From positions 868,001 through 932,000 of the forward strand of contig JAJQJQ010000034.1 of assembly GCA_028622995.1 (NCBI GenBank): a stretch of DNA of 64,000 nucleotides, in the 5' to 3' direction. The notes below the pieces were generated by a model, which saw nothing but the letters and a program-made list of their open reading frames with translations, had not been told where the DNA came from and ran no database searches. A program made the translations under genes and the position numbers. The stretch comes from Panagrolaimus kolymaensis (taxonomy: Eukaryota > Nematoda > Chromadorea > Rhabditida > Panagrolaimidae). Of the stretch, positions 10,362 through 23,076 are shown one piece after another. Numbering within the stretch: position 1 is the first letter of the stretch; the number at the start of each line of letters is the position of its first letter.

Positions 10362-13300
10362 TTTAGAATTATATCAAAAAACTTTTTGTTGTTTATTTTT
10401 TAATTAGATTTTAATAAACTTTATTTTGTTTCTTTTCTTTCTTTTTTTACCTAAAAAAATATGTACATATAATTATTTGGTTGCTGATTTTTAAGTTTGT
10501 TTATGTCCTTGTTTTGTCTGCAATTGCACCAGCATCAAGAATGTTTGTTGCTGTTGTTTATCAGTAGTGTTGCTTAAAAGAATTTTTTACCCTCTGAAAC
10601 TATGCTTTTTTTCTTCATCAATTTTTTTTGTTGTACAAGCCATCACATAAAAAAGAAATAGTTTTGCTTTGCATTTTTTTTCTCGATAAAAAAAAACACC
10701 ACCAATATCGGCTTGTTCCTTTATTGCTATCGTTTCCCAAGGCCGGAGCTGGCACGCCGCCGCTGCATTTGCTTATTATACAAAAGCAAGCTTTTTTTTT
10801 TTACTGATGACGGCTTTCGTCTTAATTTTTTTTTCTGTGTTGCTTCATTTTTTATTTTACATCTGGCTTTATCCTTTTTAGATTTTTTTTCTTAATTTCC
10901 TTAAGCGCCGAAAAGTTTATATTTCCGTATTTTCTTAAATAGACTCTACTTCCAATATTGCGGAATTTTTTTTTCTTTGCTAAAAAAATCTGTGGGATAT
11001 GATTTTTTTCGAAAATGAACTGCAAAACATTATTCTTCAACATGCCGCCGACAATAATGTTGTTTACAATCACCCCTTATGAAAAAGAAGAAAGAAAAGA
11101 AACATCGCATTTTTTTCGAGAAGATCGTGTTATTTCGCACTTTTGCGATATCCCCACCACCCATACATAGCTCATCATCATCAACATCTGTGATGAGAAG
11201 AGATTTCTTTTTTCTTTATTTATTTTTATTTTTCCCTTGACACTTCGAAAAAAGAAGAAAACTTGGCAGGCAATAAGGCGATGGGAATGGTTTATTCAAT
11301 GATCTTATCTTCCACCTACCTATCTCTCTTTCCGCAATGCCATCATCAAATCTGTGGTGATGTATGTGGTCGTGGTCAGGTTCAGCGGCGAGCGGCGCGC
11401 AATTTCATTTTTTTCTTTTTCTTTCCCGATAGATAGTTATTTATATTTTTTTATATTCATTCATACCTATGATAATCAAAAATCAATAGCAGGACAACGA
11501 CGCCGACGACGCAGTCCAGCCAACATTTTCTTAGTCACAAAAATAAATCGTCTCATTATTTTCTTCATTTTTTTTTTTGCCGCGTCTCTCTTTCGTCCAG
11601 TTTAGTAGTTAGTTGTTGTTCTGCAATAATAATATAATAGAGACAACTACAGCGTTGCGATAGATGATAAAAAAAAAATAGCCAACACCTTACCCCTTCA
11701 TTTTTTTAACCCCCTTTTTAACTTTCTTTGTCTTTCTAAACAATATTTTTTTATTATTATTCCGTTTTTCTAACCCTTTTTTTGCGTTTGACTGACCCTC
11801 GAAGGTATTCCTTTTTTGACCCTAAAAACATAAACCAAAAAAACTATGAATAATGATTTGGTTATTCAAGGACCAAACATTTCGATTATTTCTTTTTTTA
11901 AAGGCACACCTTGCAATTTGCATTTTCTTTTCTTTCTTTTTTTCATGTCTATCTAAAATATTACGCAAATAATTTTTTTTTGTTGGAAAACATGCCTAAA
12001 AATCAAAAAAATCCAAACATAATTTTTTTTGATTATTTTGGACACCCGTTACTTTTTTCTTAAATCAAAAATCAGTATTTTGCCACCAGGTGTGGTTGGT
12101 GTACATTATTACCAAAAACAAAATAAAAGAAACCAAAACTTATTAGTAATATTTTTTTCTCCTTATGAATAATATATTCTTCCTTTTTTTTTTTTGCAAC
12201 GGCGCGCATCATTTTTTTTCCCAAAAAAAAAAATATTCGCTGCTCTTCTACCTGCATCATTCATACCTTTCGCTAAGTTATGTTATTTGTTGGGACTAAA
12301 AAAAGTGCGGCAGCAGCAGCCACAGCCAGCAATGATGATGCTGATGGGCGCGACACAACTTTTGAATTGTGGTAGTTTGGTAGTTTGACTGACAAACTGT
12401 GGCCAAAATGAAGAAAAAAAAATCGGTATGCTGCCCCTCGATTTCGGTCATTATTTGCAAGCATCTCCTTCCTTTTTTTCTTTCGTTGGCCTATGTTATT
12501 AATAGACGACATAAGCATTTCAGCATTGTTATGTCTGTTTTAGAAAAAAAGTTTTTTGGCATGTGGTGATATTTTTTTTGGGGATGGAAAAGAGCGCGAA
12601 ATAATAATACTAACATTTAACTAACTTTTTGGTATTCGCGCAAATTTATTCATTCAATGAATGAATGTTGTTGAACGCCTCATATTTTTGCCACTTTGCG
12701 GGAAATATGTATGTATGTCCTTTTCTTGATTCTTTCAAATTTTTTTAGTAAAATTAAAATTATTTATTTTTTCCGCATGATGGATTTCTTAAATCCAATT
12801 TTAATTCAAAAAATATAATTCACAGAGAAAATTTTCTTTAAAGAGATACAAAATTTTTAAGATTTAATTTTTTCGTAACTGATTTTTAACACCATTTTTG
12901 AGCTATCAGAAATTTAGCTTCAAAATAGTTTACTTTTTTTATTATCTTGATATGTAAAAATTTGTATAATCTTTTTCTACTCCTCTCAACACACCTTTTT
13001 TTCTTTCTCTCAAAAAAACTAATAGGCTAGCGGCAAATCTTTTTGGCTTATTCATTCATTCTTTCATTCTTTTCTTTTTTAATATAGCGCAGAAATGATG
13101 AAAAAGGAACCAAAAAAGTTTTTTGTGGTGTTGGGGAAAATGCAAGAAAAAAAAAGTGGCGGCGGCTGTTATTTGTTAGCAGCAACTGCAAGCAGCGATG
13201 TGAGCATCTGCCGGATTTTTTTTTTCAATTAGTTTTTTCTCTGACCTCTGGTTTTGATCAGCTCAATTTGATTTCTTTTTTTTCTTTTTTTTGTGGTCTT

Positions 13301-14790
13301 ACATCGATCCACAGCTTTGTGTTATTAAAAAATGTTATCACTTTAATTTTTCCTAAGCTATTTTCACAGTTTTTGAGAGGTGTCTAAAAATGTTTTCCTC
13401 CTTTCTCATTCACGCAATGGTCGTCGAAATATTTTTTTTTGACGTCCACTATCGAACGACGACGGAACCTTGGCATGACTAATTTTGGCGCTTCCATCAA
13501 GGAATCAAACTTTTGTTCAACAAAAAAAGAGGACTGCTTAAAACAATTTTTATTGTATTTTTTTGTACGCTTTTTTTAACCATAGTACTGCTTCTTTACT
13601 AAAAACAATGGAACAAAAATTGTCAAAAAAAATCAAATCTGCTTCTTTTTTTTCGATGACTAATCGCAAATTTTTTTAAAGTTTCTTTTTCTGAACTAGG
13701 ATCAAATTAAATTAAAAAATTAAGAGGCATTTAAATGTCTTCAATGAATGTTTTTTTTAAAAGACTAATTAAAACTAATCCCATTTTGGTTTAAGTCAAC
13801 TAATATTTTTTTCGGCAGCCATCACTTTTTATAATCAATGCTTTGCATAAAAAAATATTATCAAGCATTCAAGAAAAATAAAATAAAAAAGTTTTTTTAG
13901 TTGCATCATTTTGTTGTAGAATTTCTCTCTCCTTTTTTGCCTATTTCTTTTCCTCTTCTATGAATACATAGCAATGTCTTATATTATTTTGTGTTCGATA
14001 TACAACAAGAAAGCAAAATAATTTTTTTTTGGCGTATAACACTGCGCTCCTCTGCTTTGCTCTTTTTCTTTTTTGGGCCATAAGTTGTCTTGTCGTAGTT
14101 TCAACCGTTAAGTTTGTCTTTGACCCTTTACAAGGGCGCGAGCAAGAGCGATCGTTTCGATCTTGAAACTTTTTTTTTCTTTTTTGCAGCCAAAACAATG
14201 ATGCTTATTTATTTTTCTTCGTGCTTTCACGCTCTCTTATTTTTTTTCTTAGTTTAGTTTGTTCTCAACTTTTTTTTCTTCATTTTCAATTGTTTGGAAT
14301 GCCATTTTTTGCTTCTTTTTTTTCTTCAAGACAACTACCAAAAAAAAATCAAAATAAAATTGGGAGTGAGTCAGTTGATTAATTTGACTGAGACGCTTAA
14401 TTTCTTTTTCTTTCTCCATCCAACTACCTTGGTGGTTGTTTTTTTTTATTGCCATTTAAAAAACATCGATGAAGCTGTTATAAAACTAAATGATTGGGAA
14501 GCAAAGCCCCAGTTAAAAAAAAGAGAGTATGCAAACGCTTTGGCCCTAAAAATCATTTTTCCTCCTAACTAATCTTGCAAAACAATGTTTACAGTTTTAA
14601 AAATACTGCTTTTTTCGTGTTCATTTATTTTTTCCATTGTCTTTGGTCAACAATGTTTTTGTTGCTTTTCTCTCGTTTCTTTTTTTTCTCACAAAAACTT
14701 AAACCTTAAATCAATTTGTTGTTTTAGAACCTCCTCCTTGAATTATATTGACTCAATCATCGAGTCTGAGACAAGCTTAAAACTCTACTG
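10362..14790. other. 4.4-kb gene-free, homopolymer-rich region
   Basis: Dense T and A runs with scattered CAG/CGC-rich patches (for example around 12308-12330). No frame has believable composition plus splice sites. A signal-peptide-like frame at 14585-14791 overlaps the laminin start codon but is better explained as 5' leader. A TTTTAG acceptor-like site near 14727 could be the trans-splice site for the laminin mRNA. Confidence 0.45.
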
Positions 14791-17700
14791 ATGTGGGGCT
14801 CCCAGCGTTCCCTTTGGTAAATAAATTAAAAAATGTTAAAAAAAATAAGTTTAATAAAAATAATTTTTTACAGGGCGCTTACGGTGCTTTTATTATGCCT
14901 CCTTCAGACTAGACCGCATTATGCTGCGGAAGAAGCTGCAGCTGAAGAAGAGGATACATGTTATGATCGATCATGTTATCCTGCAACAGGAAATCTTGTA
15001 CTTGGTCGTAAACATCGTCTTTTTGCTTCTTCCACTTGTGGCCTTCGAGGGAAAGAACGCTATTGTATTGTAGCACATTTGGAAGACAAAGTAAAATGCT
15101 TCCATTGTGATTCAAGACAGCCATGGATGCCCAATCGAGAACCAAATAGAAATTCACATTTAATTGAAAATGTGGTTACAGAAAATTATAATGATCGAAC
15201 AAAAAATTGGTGGCAATCTGAAAATGGTATACAAGTAAGTGTTGCTGGCTCCTACAATGAATGCTTTTTAAAATAAAATTTTAGAATGTTTCCATTCAAC
15301 TTGATCTTGAAGCTGAATTCCATTTCACTCATTTAATCATGACTTTCCGTTCATTCCGCCCAGCGGCAATGGTTATTGAAAGATCAGCAGATTATGGAAA
15401 AACATGGTAATATACACTTTTAAATTAAAACTTTCTTCTAAAAAACTAATTTTAGGTCTACCTATCGATATTTTGCATATGATTGTGCAACTTCATATCC
15501 CGACATTCCTGAAGGCCCACCAAAAAGACATAGCGATATTATTTGTACTCGAAAATACAGTGATGTGGCTCCTTCAACTGGTGGTGAAATAGTTTATAAA
15601 GTTATTTCGCCTCATATTCAAACTGAAAATCCATATTCTGATGAAATTGCAAATCTTTTAAAAGTTACTAACATTCGAATTAGATTTGAAAAGCTTCATA
15701 CTCTTGGTGATGATTTGCTTGATTATCGTCCAGAAATCGATGAAAAATATTATTATGCCATTTATGAGCTTGTTGTTCGAGGTTCTTGCTCTTGTTATGG
15801 TCATGCCCAACGTTGTATCCCTCTTGAAAATGATGGAATTGAATATCATGGTATGGTTCAAGAAATGGTTCATGGTCGTTGTGAATGCACCCATAACACT
15901 AAGGGTCATAATTGTGAACAATGTCAAGATTTCTTTAATGATCTTCCATGGCGACCAGCTATCGGTGAAACATCCAATGAATGTCGTCGATGTGAATGCA
16001 ATGGCCATGCTTCTCGTTGTCATTTTGATCAAGCTGTTTATAATGCTTCGGGTTTTGTTTCGGGCGGAGTATGCGATGATTGTGCTCATAACACTCAAGG
16101 CAAAAATTGTGAACAATGCAAACCATATTTTTTCCGCGATCCTTTGCGTCCACTTTTTGATCCATATGTTTGTCGACCATGTGAATGTGATACTCGTGGT
16201 TCACTTAATGATGGAATTTGTGAAGGCGAAGAAGATCCATCACGGAAATTAGTTGCTGGAAAATGTTATTGTAAATCCAATGTTGATAGTCGAAATTGTG
16301 ATCGATGTAAAAATGGTTTCTGGGATTTGAGAGCTGATGACCCAGATGGTTGTAAGAAATGTTCATGCAATTTACTTGGAACATGGAACAATGAAGGATG
16401 TAATAAAAATGATGGAAGTTGCCTATGTAAGCGACTTGTAACCGGAGATAATTGTGATCAATGTTTGCCCCAACATTATGGCCTTTCTGAAGATCCAGAA
16501 GGTTGCAAACCTTGTGATTGCGCTCCTGGTGGTTCATTTGATAATGAATGCGATATCCTTTCGGGTCAATGCAAATGTCGCCCATATTTCAAAGGAAGAC
16601 GATGTGAAGTTCCTGAAAATTCATATTATTGTCCCAACGTTGATCGACTTACTTATGAAGCAGAGAAAGCAGAAAAAAATAATGCTGAAGTTGAAACTCG
16701 TGAAGGAACCCTTGAAAGTCGAACATGGACGGGTGAAGGTTTTGTTAGAGTCAAGGAAGGCTCAAATCTTACTTTCATTGTTGATAATATTCCTTTCTCT
16801 GGTCCATACAATCTTATCCTTCGTTATGAACTTGATGGAACAGAAAGTTGGGAAAATATTCAAATTAATATCGTGAGACCTGGTGATCCATCCCCTGATG
16901 GTCCATGTGCTAATATTCAACCTTCTGATGATTTCTTAATTGCTCGGTAATTAAATGTTTTTAATTTTATAGTTAAGTAAAACCAAATTTTTAGTTTCCA
17001 TGCTGGATTTAAGTATACCGAAGTTAATCCACCAGTATGCCTTGATAAAGGCGTTCGATATGAAATTCGAGTTTTTGTTGGAACTAAACGATTAACTGGT
17101 CCTGATTATACTGCAACAGCCCTCATTGACTCTCTTGTTGTTACCATGCCTACTGATAGCCTTCCACTTTTCCAAAAACCTGAAGGTCAAAGAAGTAAAC
17201 AAGAATACGATGCATATCAATGCCGTCATTCGGTACTCAGCCTTCTTCCATACGATCGAATGCCCCAACAATGTATTGATCTCATTTGTCCAGCATTTAT
17301 TGAAATTTATGGCGAAGCTGTTCCATGTGAATGTGATCAAACTGGCTCCAAATCTGGTATTTGCAGTCCTCAAGGTGGACAATGCGAATGTAAACCTAAC
17401 GTAGTTGGCAGACAATGTGAACAATGTGCAGCTGGAACTTATGGTTTTGGACCAAATGGTTGTTCAACTTGTGATTGTGATAGCGTTGGTTCATTATCTA
17501 ATAGCTGTGACAAACAAAGTGGCCAATGTGAATGCCGTGATCGAGGAATCACTGGTCGTCAATGTAATGAATGTCAACCAGGATTTTGGTCTTTCCCTGA
17601 ATGTCATACTTGCCAATGTAATGGACATGCATCAATTTGTGACCAAAAAACTGGAGCATGTATTGATTGTCGAAACCTTACTGATGGAAGTTATTGCGAT

Positions 17701-20699
17701 CGATGCAAACCTGGATATTATGGTGATCCCCGACTTGGAGTTAATCGACCATGTAAACCTTGCCCATGTCCAGGTGGCCCTGGATCAGGAAAGCAACATG
17801 CTGATACTTGCTATCTTCAACCTTCTCATGATTTCCAATCCAATGATATCATTTGTAATTGCAAGTAAGCAATCTTATTTTTAATTTTTATTTTTTTGAA
17901 TTAAAACATTTTTTAACTTCAGAGCTGGATACACTGGTGAACGTTGTGACCAATGTGCCATTAATTATTGGGGTAATCCACAAGATATTGGAGGTTCATG
18001 CGAAACTTGTGATTGCAATGGCAATATTGATCGAGGAATTGAAGGAAGTTGTGATGCTAAAACTGGAGAATGCCTAAAATGTTTATACAATACTGAAGGC
18101 GCAAAATGCGAAAACTGTGTTGATGGCTATTTTGGTGATGCCCAAATTAGAAATTGTCAACGTTGCGTCTGCAATCATCTTGGAACAGACGTTAGTCAAG
18201 GTTCATGTGATAGAATTTCTGGCAATTGTCCATGCTTCCCTAATGTTGTTGGAATGAGATGTGATGAATGTGCTCCATTGCATTTCAATCTTTCAAGTGG
18301 AGCTGGATGTGCTTCTTGCGCTTGTGATTCCACTGGAGTTGTTATGGATGTTGATGGCAGTCCTCGATTGGAATGCAATCACATTGATGGGCAATGCCAT
18401 TGTAAAGATGGACGAGGAGGTCGAACTTGCTCAGAATGTCAAAATCTTTATTGGGGCGATCCAGTTAATGGCGATTGCAAACGATGTGAATGCGATATGG
18501 TTGGTGCAGCTACTGCTCAATGTCATCGTGATAATGGAACATGTGTCTGTCGTCCTGGATCAGGTGGTCCACTTTGTAATCAATGTGCTCGAGGTTATAC
18601 TGGTTATTGGCCTCAATGTCAAGCTTGTGGTGAATGCTTTGATAATTGGGATAGAATTTTACAAAAACTCAAGGGCAAACTTGATGACCTTATTGGACGA
18701 GCCAATAGCATTGAAGATAAAGGAATTTCATCTCAATATGATAGCCAATTTGAAGAAATGGAAGCTTCATTGGATGATATCAGATCACAATTGGATGCAG
18801 TAAATGTTTCAAATGCTGACCTTGAATTGCTTAAAAAATCTGTTGAAGTTCTTAATCGTGAAGTAGCTGTCGCTAAAGAACTCATTGAAGAAAAAGGCCA
18901 AAGACTCACTAAAATTAGCACAGATACTGATCTCGCAGTTGAAAATGTTAAAAATTTAAATGCCACCGCTCAAACCCTTACCAAACTTGCAGATGAACTT
19001 AATAAAAATGCCACTGAAATCAGGCGATCAGATATTCAAGGCGCATATGAAATTATTAAAGATGCAGTTGAAACTTCAAAACAAGCTGAACGCACAATTT
19101 CTCAAGAAGTTAATAAACTTTCATCAGCTGAAGATGAAAGAGTTAAAACTATTGAACTTTTAAAACAACATGAAAAAGATTTTGAAGCTCAATATACAGA
19201 AAATTCAGAAGCTTTACAAAAAATTAGCACATTGGTATGCAATTTTTAAAACTGGTACAAATTTTTTTTATTCTCTACTTTATTTTAGATTTCCGACATT
19301 GATAAAGAACTCCCCGCACTTAATCGAGATGTATGTGGTGCTGAATCAGCTCCATGTGATGCTCTTTGTGGTGGCCCAGGTTCACGATGCTCTCATTGTG
19401 GTGGTAATTCTTGCGGCACAGGTTCCATTACAAAAGCCCAACAAGCTCTTGATTTTGCTAAAGAAGCTGATAATAAAATTGCTGCAAAACAAAAGGAAGC
19501 TGAAGAAGTAAATTGATTAAAAGCTTTTCATTTCTTAATGCAAAAATTTTAGTTGCTCAAACGAGTTCGAAATGCATCTCCCGATGCTGCAGCCGCTAAG
19601 CAAGAAGCTGAAGTTGCTCATAAAACTGTTATGACAGCTGCTGAACAAGCTAATCGCACCCGAAATGAAATCTTGGAAGAGCTAAAAGCCATTGAGGAAT
19701 ACTTGAAAGCAGAACATACCCAACCTAAAGATATTTATGAACTTGCAGATCAAGTTACTAAAATTACAATTCCATATCAAGAAAAAGAAATTCAAGAACT
19801 TGCAGATAAGGTAAACCAAAAATTCCAAAAAATAAAATAGAGATAAGTAAAAAAATATTTATTTAGATCCGTCAAAAAGTTGCTGAAACTAAAGACACCG
19901 ATCGAATCTTAGCTGAAACAAGTGGAAATAAAACAATGGCAAATAAACTTCAAAAAGATGCGGAAGATGCTTCCAAACGAGTAACAGAAATTCGTAATGT
20001 TACATTATCCATTCGTGATGCGATCAAAAAAACTGAAGAAGCTCAAAATGCAGCTCAAGTAAAACTTGAGGAAACCCAAAATCGCATTACCAATGCTCGA
20101 ACTTCTTTGGTTAATTCTGATGATCAAATTGCACAATTGGAAGAACAAACTAAAAATGCAACGGATTTAGTTCAAAGATTACAAAATGTCACCGATAATT
20201 TGAAAGCGGAATACATTAAAATTACTAGCAGTTCCAAGGCAGCTGGAAATAGTGCCACAACTGCTACAGAAATTGCAACAGAATTAGAAGAAAGACAGAA
20301 GGAGCTTGACGTAATTTAAAAAAAACTCAAAAGGAAAAACAAAAATTAAAAAATTTATTTTAGGGAAAGTATACTGAAGTTAAAGCCGAACTTGAAGGAA
20401 AAGAAAGTGGAAATGATGATAGAAAAGATCGGGCTCAAGCATTGAGAAAGCGAACAACAAAATTATTAACAAAAATTAATCAACATAATGAAGAAATTGA
20501 ATGTAAGTTTTTATCCCAAAAATAAGATGAGCTTCATTATAATTATTTTTTTCTTTTAGCTTTGGCCAAAAATGCGGATACCCTTGAAATTGAATTAGTT
20601 GATTATCAAAATAAATTGAGTTCACTCAGTGATGAAATCGATCAAATTTCAACTAAATTAACTCAACGAGCTGATTATCATGCCACATGCGATGCTTAA
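14791..20699 (+). CDS. lam-1: Laminin subunit beta
   Basis: Eleven exons (14791-14816, 14874-15234, 15285-15406, 15456-16946, 16995-17864, 17923-19234, 19289-19507, 19553-19810, 19867-20310, 20364-20502, 20560-20699) join without a frame error to 1793 residues, almost the length of C. elegans LAM-1. Domain order: signal peptide split by intron 1 ([16 protein letters not shown]), laminin N-terminal polymerisation domain to about 280, laminin-type EGF repeats to about 555, laminin IV/B domain about 560-770, further EGF-like repeats to about 1193, then a long coiled coil. The coil is interrupted near 1405-1435 by the beta-specific Cys/Gly insert ([11 protein letters not shown]). The protein ends YHATCDA, whose Cys forms the known beta-gamma disulfide. 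It is a basement-membrane subunit secreted as an alpha-beta-gamma heterotrimer. An AATAAA lies at 20780. Confidence 0.97.
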
Positions 20700-21335
20700 A
20701 AAAAAGAAATATACCGGCTAAAAAACCTTGCCGATTTACCGGTGTTTTCTGGCCCCATATATATTTTAAACAAACTTAAAATAAAAAATAAATTTCTCAT
20801 CACTTCTTTTCTTCCTTCATTTTTGTTGTTGTTGCCTTTAATTTTTTTCCATGTCCTTTGAGTTCCCGTGCACAATTATGCCTTGCTGTTTTTTTTTGTT
20901 ACCATCTTTCTCGTTTTCCATATTTTTCTTCTCTAATTTTTTCTTTAAACTAAATTTTAACCTTTCTGCCATTTTTTATTATTTTTTAAAATAATAATTT
21001 CCAAAACAAAAATTTTTACTGCCCAATCTTAATTTTAATTAATTAATTAATTATTCAGCAATTTCAATTTTTTTATTCTCTTCTTTTTTTAACAAATAGT
21101 TATATAATCTCTCATTTTATGAGATATTTTTCTTTTTGATCTCGGCATTTTCACGTTTTGAATTTAAAATCTTCCTTTATATTCTTTTTTTGTTTGTTAT
21201 TATTTTGTTGCTATTTATTTTGTAACAACAAAGTGTGCAATTGCCATAAAATGAATTTTTTTCAAAATAAAAATGTTTTTTAATTTTGCATTTTTTTTGA
21301 GTTTCTTCGACGCTAAAAAAATCCTTTTTTTTTTC
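20700..21335. other. Laminin 3' UTR and intergenic spacer
   Basis: T-rich spacer with polyadenylation-like AATAAA at 20780. No gene seen. It ends at the target-site duplication of the first hAT element. Confidence 0.5.
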
Positions 21336-21350
21336 TTCTCCACCAGAGCT

Positions 21351-21548
21351 GTCGAATTTCGAATTTCGAATCGAATTTCGAACCGAATTTCGAATCGAAT
21401 TTCGAAATTCGAAGCTTCGAACGAATCGAATTTCGAAAAATACGAATTTCGAATCGAACATTCGAAATTCGTTTCGAAGAAATTCGAATTCGAATCGAAC
21501 ATTCGAAATTCGATTCGAAGCTTTCGAATTTCGAATTTTTTCGAATCG
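21351..21548. repeat. Left subterminal TTCGAA array (deleted hAT copy)
   Basis: About 200 bp built from overlapping TTCGAA and GAATTTCGAA units, largely self-complementary. It matches the array at 27634-27831. Confidence 0.85.
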
Positions 21549-21626
21549 GCGCCATTCCAATGGATTTGACTTTGGCGCAAGCTTTTTGGCGCCAAACTTT
21601 TTTGCTGCAAAAGCTCAACAGATTTG

Positions 21627-22382
21627 AAAACTTTTTCTTTTGATTTTGATAAACGTGTGGAAAGTTTTAAAACGAACGAAATCATTCGACTGGCTGCTTA
21701 TCTTGATCCTCGATACTGTTATAGGTTAGTGTTTAGTATCAATCTTTATTTTTTTTATACAACTATTTATAGGCCACAATTATTCACTGATGATGAATGG
21801 TCTAGCACTGAAGCATTACTTTTGAGTAAACATTCAAACCTGCAATCAAAAACTGATGAAATCATCGCTGATTCTGAATCTTTGGATGCTGAAAGTGAAA
21901 TAAGTGATAATGATGAACCGTTCAGTTGGTCTCAATTTGATGAAAAGAATGTTTCAAAGAAAAGTGGATTACGGGTTAGGCTTTGCTTCTAAACCATGTT
22001 TTATTCATTGTTTTAGGAAGAGATGAATGAATATGTAAAAGAAGCAAGAATTGATGTTCCAATGCCTAAGAAAAACACAACCAATATAGCATTAGCATTT
22101 TGGCAAAACAACGAGAAAAAATATCCTCTTCTTTCTTCTTTAGCAAAAGCCTATCTATCATTAATGGCGTCAAGTTCAGAGCCTGAAAGAGTATTTTCCA
22201 ATCTAACTCACTTCTTTCAAAATACACAAAGAAATTCTCTGGGTGATGATAAAGTAGAAGATGTAATGATGGTTCGTAATCAAATGATCGTCGAAAAAGC
22301 TGAAAGAAATTTAGTTCCTGTGCCAAAAAATGAAAATGAAATTGTGGTCTTCGAAAGTGAAAGTGAAACAGAAGATTTTTAA
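21627..22382 (+). pseudogene. Truncated hAT transposase remnant
   Basis: The piece keeps the end of exon 6 and all of exons 7 and 8 of the transposase found at 27961-30111, with their splice sites. It encodes the AAYLDPRY region and the C-terminal dimerisation domain (SSSEPERVFSNL). The start codon, zinc finger and both first catalytic Asp regions lie in the deleted part. A short N-truncated product could still be made from internal Met codons; there is no evidence that it is. Confidence 0.88.
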
Positions 22383-22500
22383 TTATTATTAATTGTTGAT
22401 TGTTTTTTTTTATAAATCTTTGTTGTCTTTTGTTTTGTTGTTTTTTTTTATATAATAAAGTATTTTCAAAATTTTTTTTTATTATTAATGACTTCACTTT

Positions 22501-22660
22501 TTCGAAGATTCGATTCGATTTTTCGAATCGAAGCTTCGAAATTCGATTCGAAAGTTTCGAATTTCGAATCGAAACTTCGAAATTCGATTCGAAGAAATTC
22601 GAATTCGAATCGAAGCTTCGAAAGTTCGATTCGAAGATTTTCGAACATTCGACAGCACTG
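22501..22660. repeat. Right subterminal TTCGAA array (deleted hAT copy)
   Basis: About 160 bp of overlapping TTCGAA/ATTCGATTCGAA units leading into the right terminal repeat. It matches 30230-30389. Confidence 0.85.
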
Positions 22661-22668
22661 TTCTCCAC

Positions 22669-23076
22669 GAGGAATTACTTCGGAGCAACAGCAAATAAAC
22701 TTTTTACGTGAATGTTGTTTCACTGATGCTTTTGACGGATTTTTTCTGTTCAATTGTACGATTTCACAATAATGAATGCAGTTTCTAAATAAAAATGCCG
22801 AGCTTTTTTTAAAACAAACTAACATCTAAAAATAATGGATCATTTTTCATGAAACCGCAAAAAAATTCTTTTTGTAATGCATTAGCATCATATGAAAAAA
22901 TGGGGTTCTTACAACGAGTGCCGACTGTAGCTTTTACAAACAAAAAGTTTTATTCCTTTCTTTTTTTCGACTTTCATTGCTCTTTTTTACTCCGTTTCTT
23001 AACTTTTTTTACCGCGTCTTTGATTTTTTATTTACCATTCATAACTTTCATTTTTTTAGTTTATTATTCGTTCATC
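22669..23076. other. Spacer, upstream region of the TPR gene
   Basis: 408 bp of AT-rich sequence between the hAT target duplication and the TPR start codon. No gene seen. Confidence 0.45.

Larger units (their letters stand above)
21344..22660 (+). mobile_element. hAT element, internally deleted non-autonomous copy
   Basis: A 1317-bp element is bounded by an 8-bp target duplication, TTCTCCAC, at 21336-21343 and 22661-22668. Ends are CAGAGCTGTCGAA and its near complement TTCGACAGCACTG. The first 283 bp match 27627-27909 and the last 1034 bp match 29356-30389 of the full element. I saw no difference in the stretches read side by side, and the lengths add up exactly. The missing 1446 bp remove the BED finger and most of the catalytic core. 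The junction carries a shared TTTG, a microhomology scar. Subterminal TTCGAA arrays remain, so it should be mobilisable in trans. Confidence 0.93.

Noticed and set aside
12194..12518. Overlapping frames around a CAG-rich patch
   Set aside because: Both strands translate to homopolymer and simple-repeat peptides; no gene structure.
15658..16585. Long antisense frames inside the laminin gene
   Set aside because: Shadow frames of a strongly supported coding exon; low-complexity translation rich in Met, His, Thr and Asn.
21313..21618. Several overlapping frames on both strands rich in Ser, Phe, Arg, Asn and Ile (also at 22466-22825, 27544-27928 and 30195-30377)
   Set aside because: They are translations of the TTCGAA palindrome arrays of the hAT ends, open in many frames because the repeat lacks stops.
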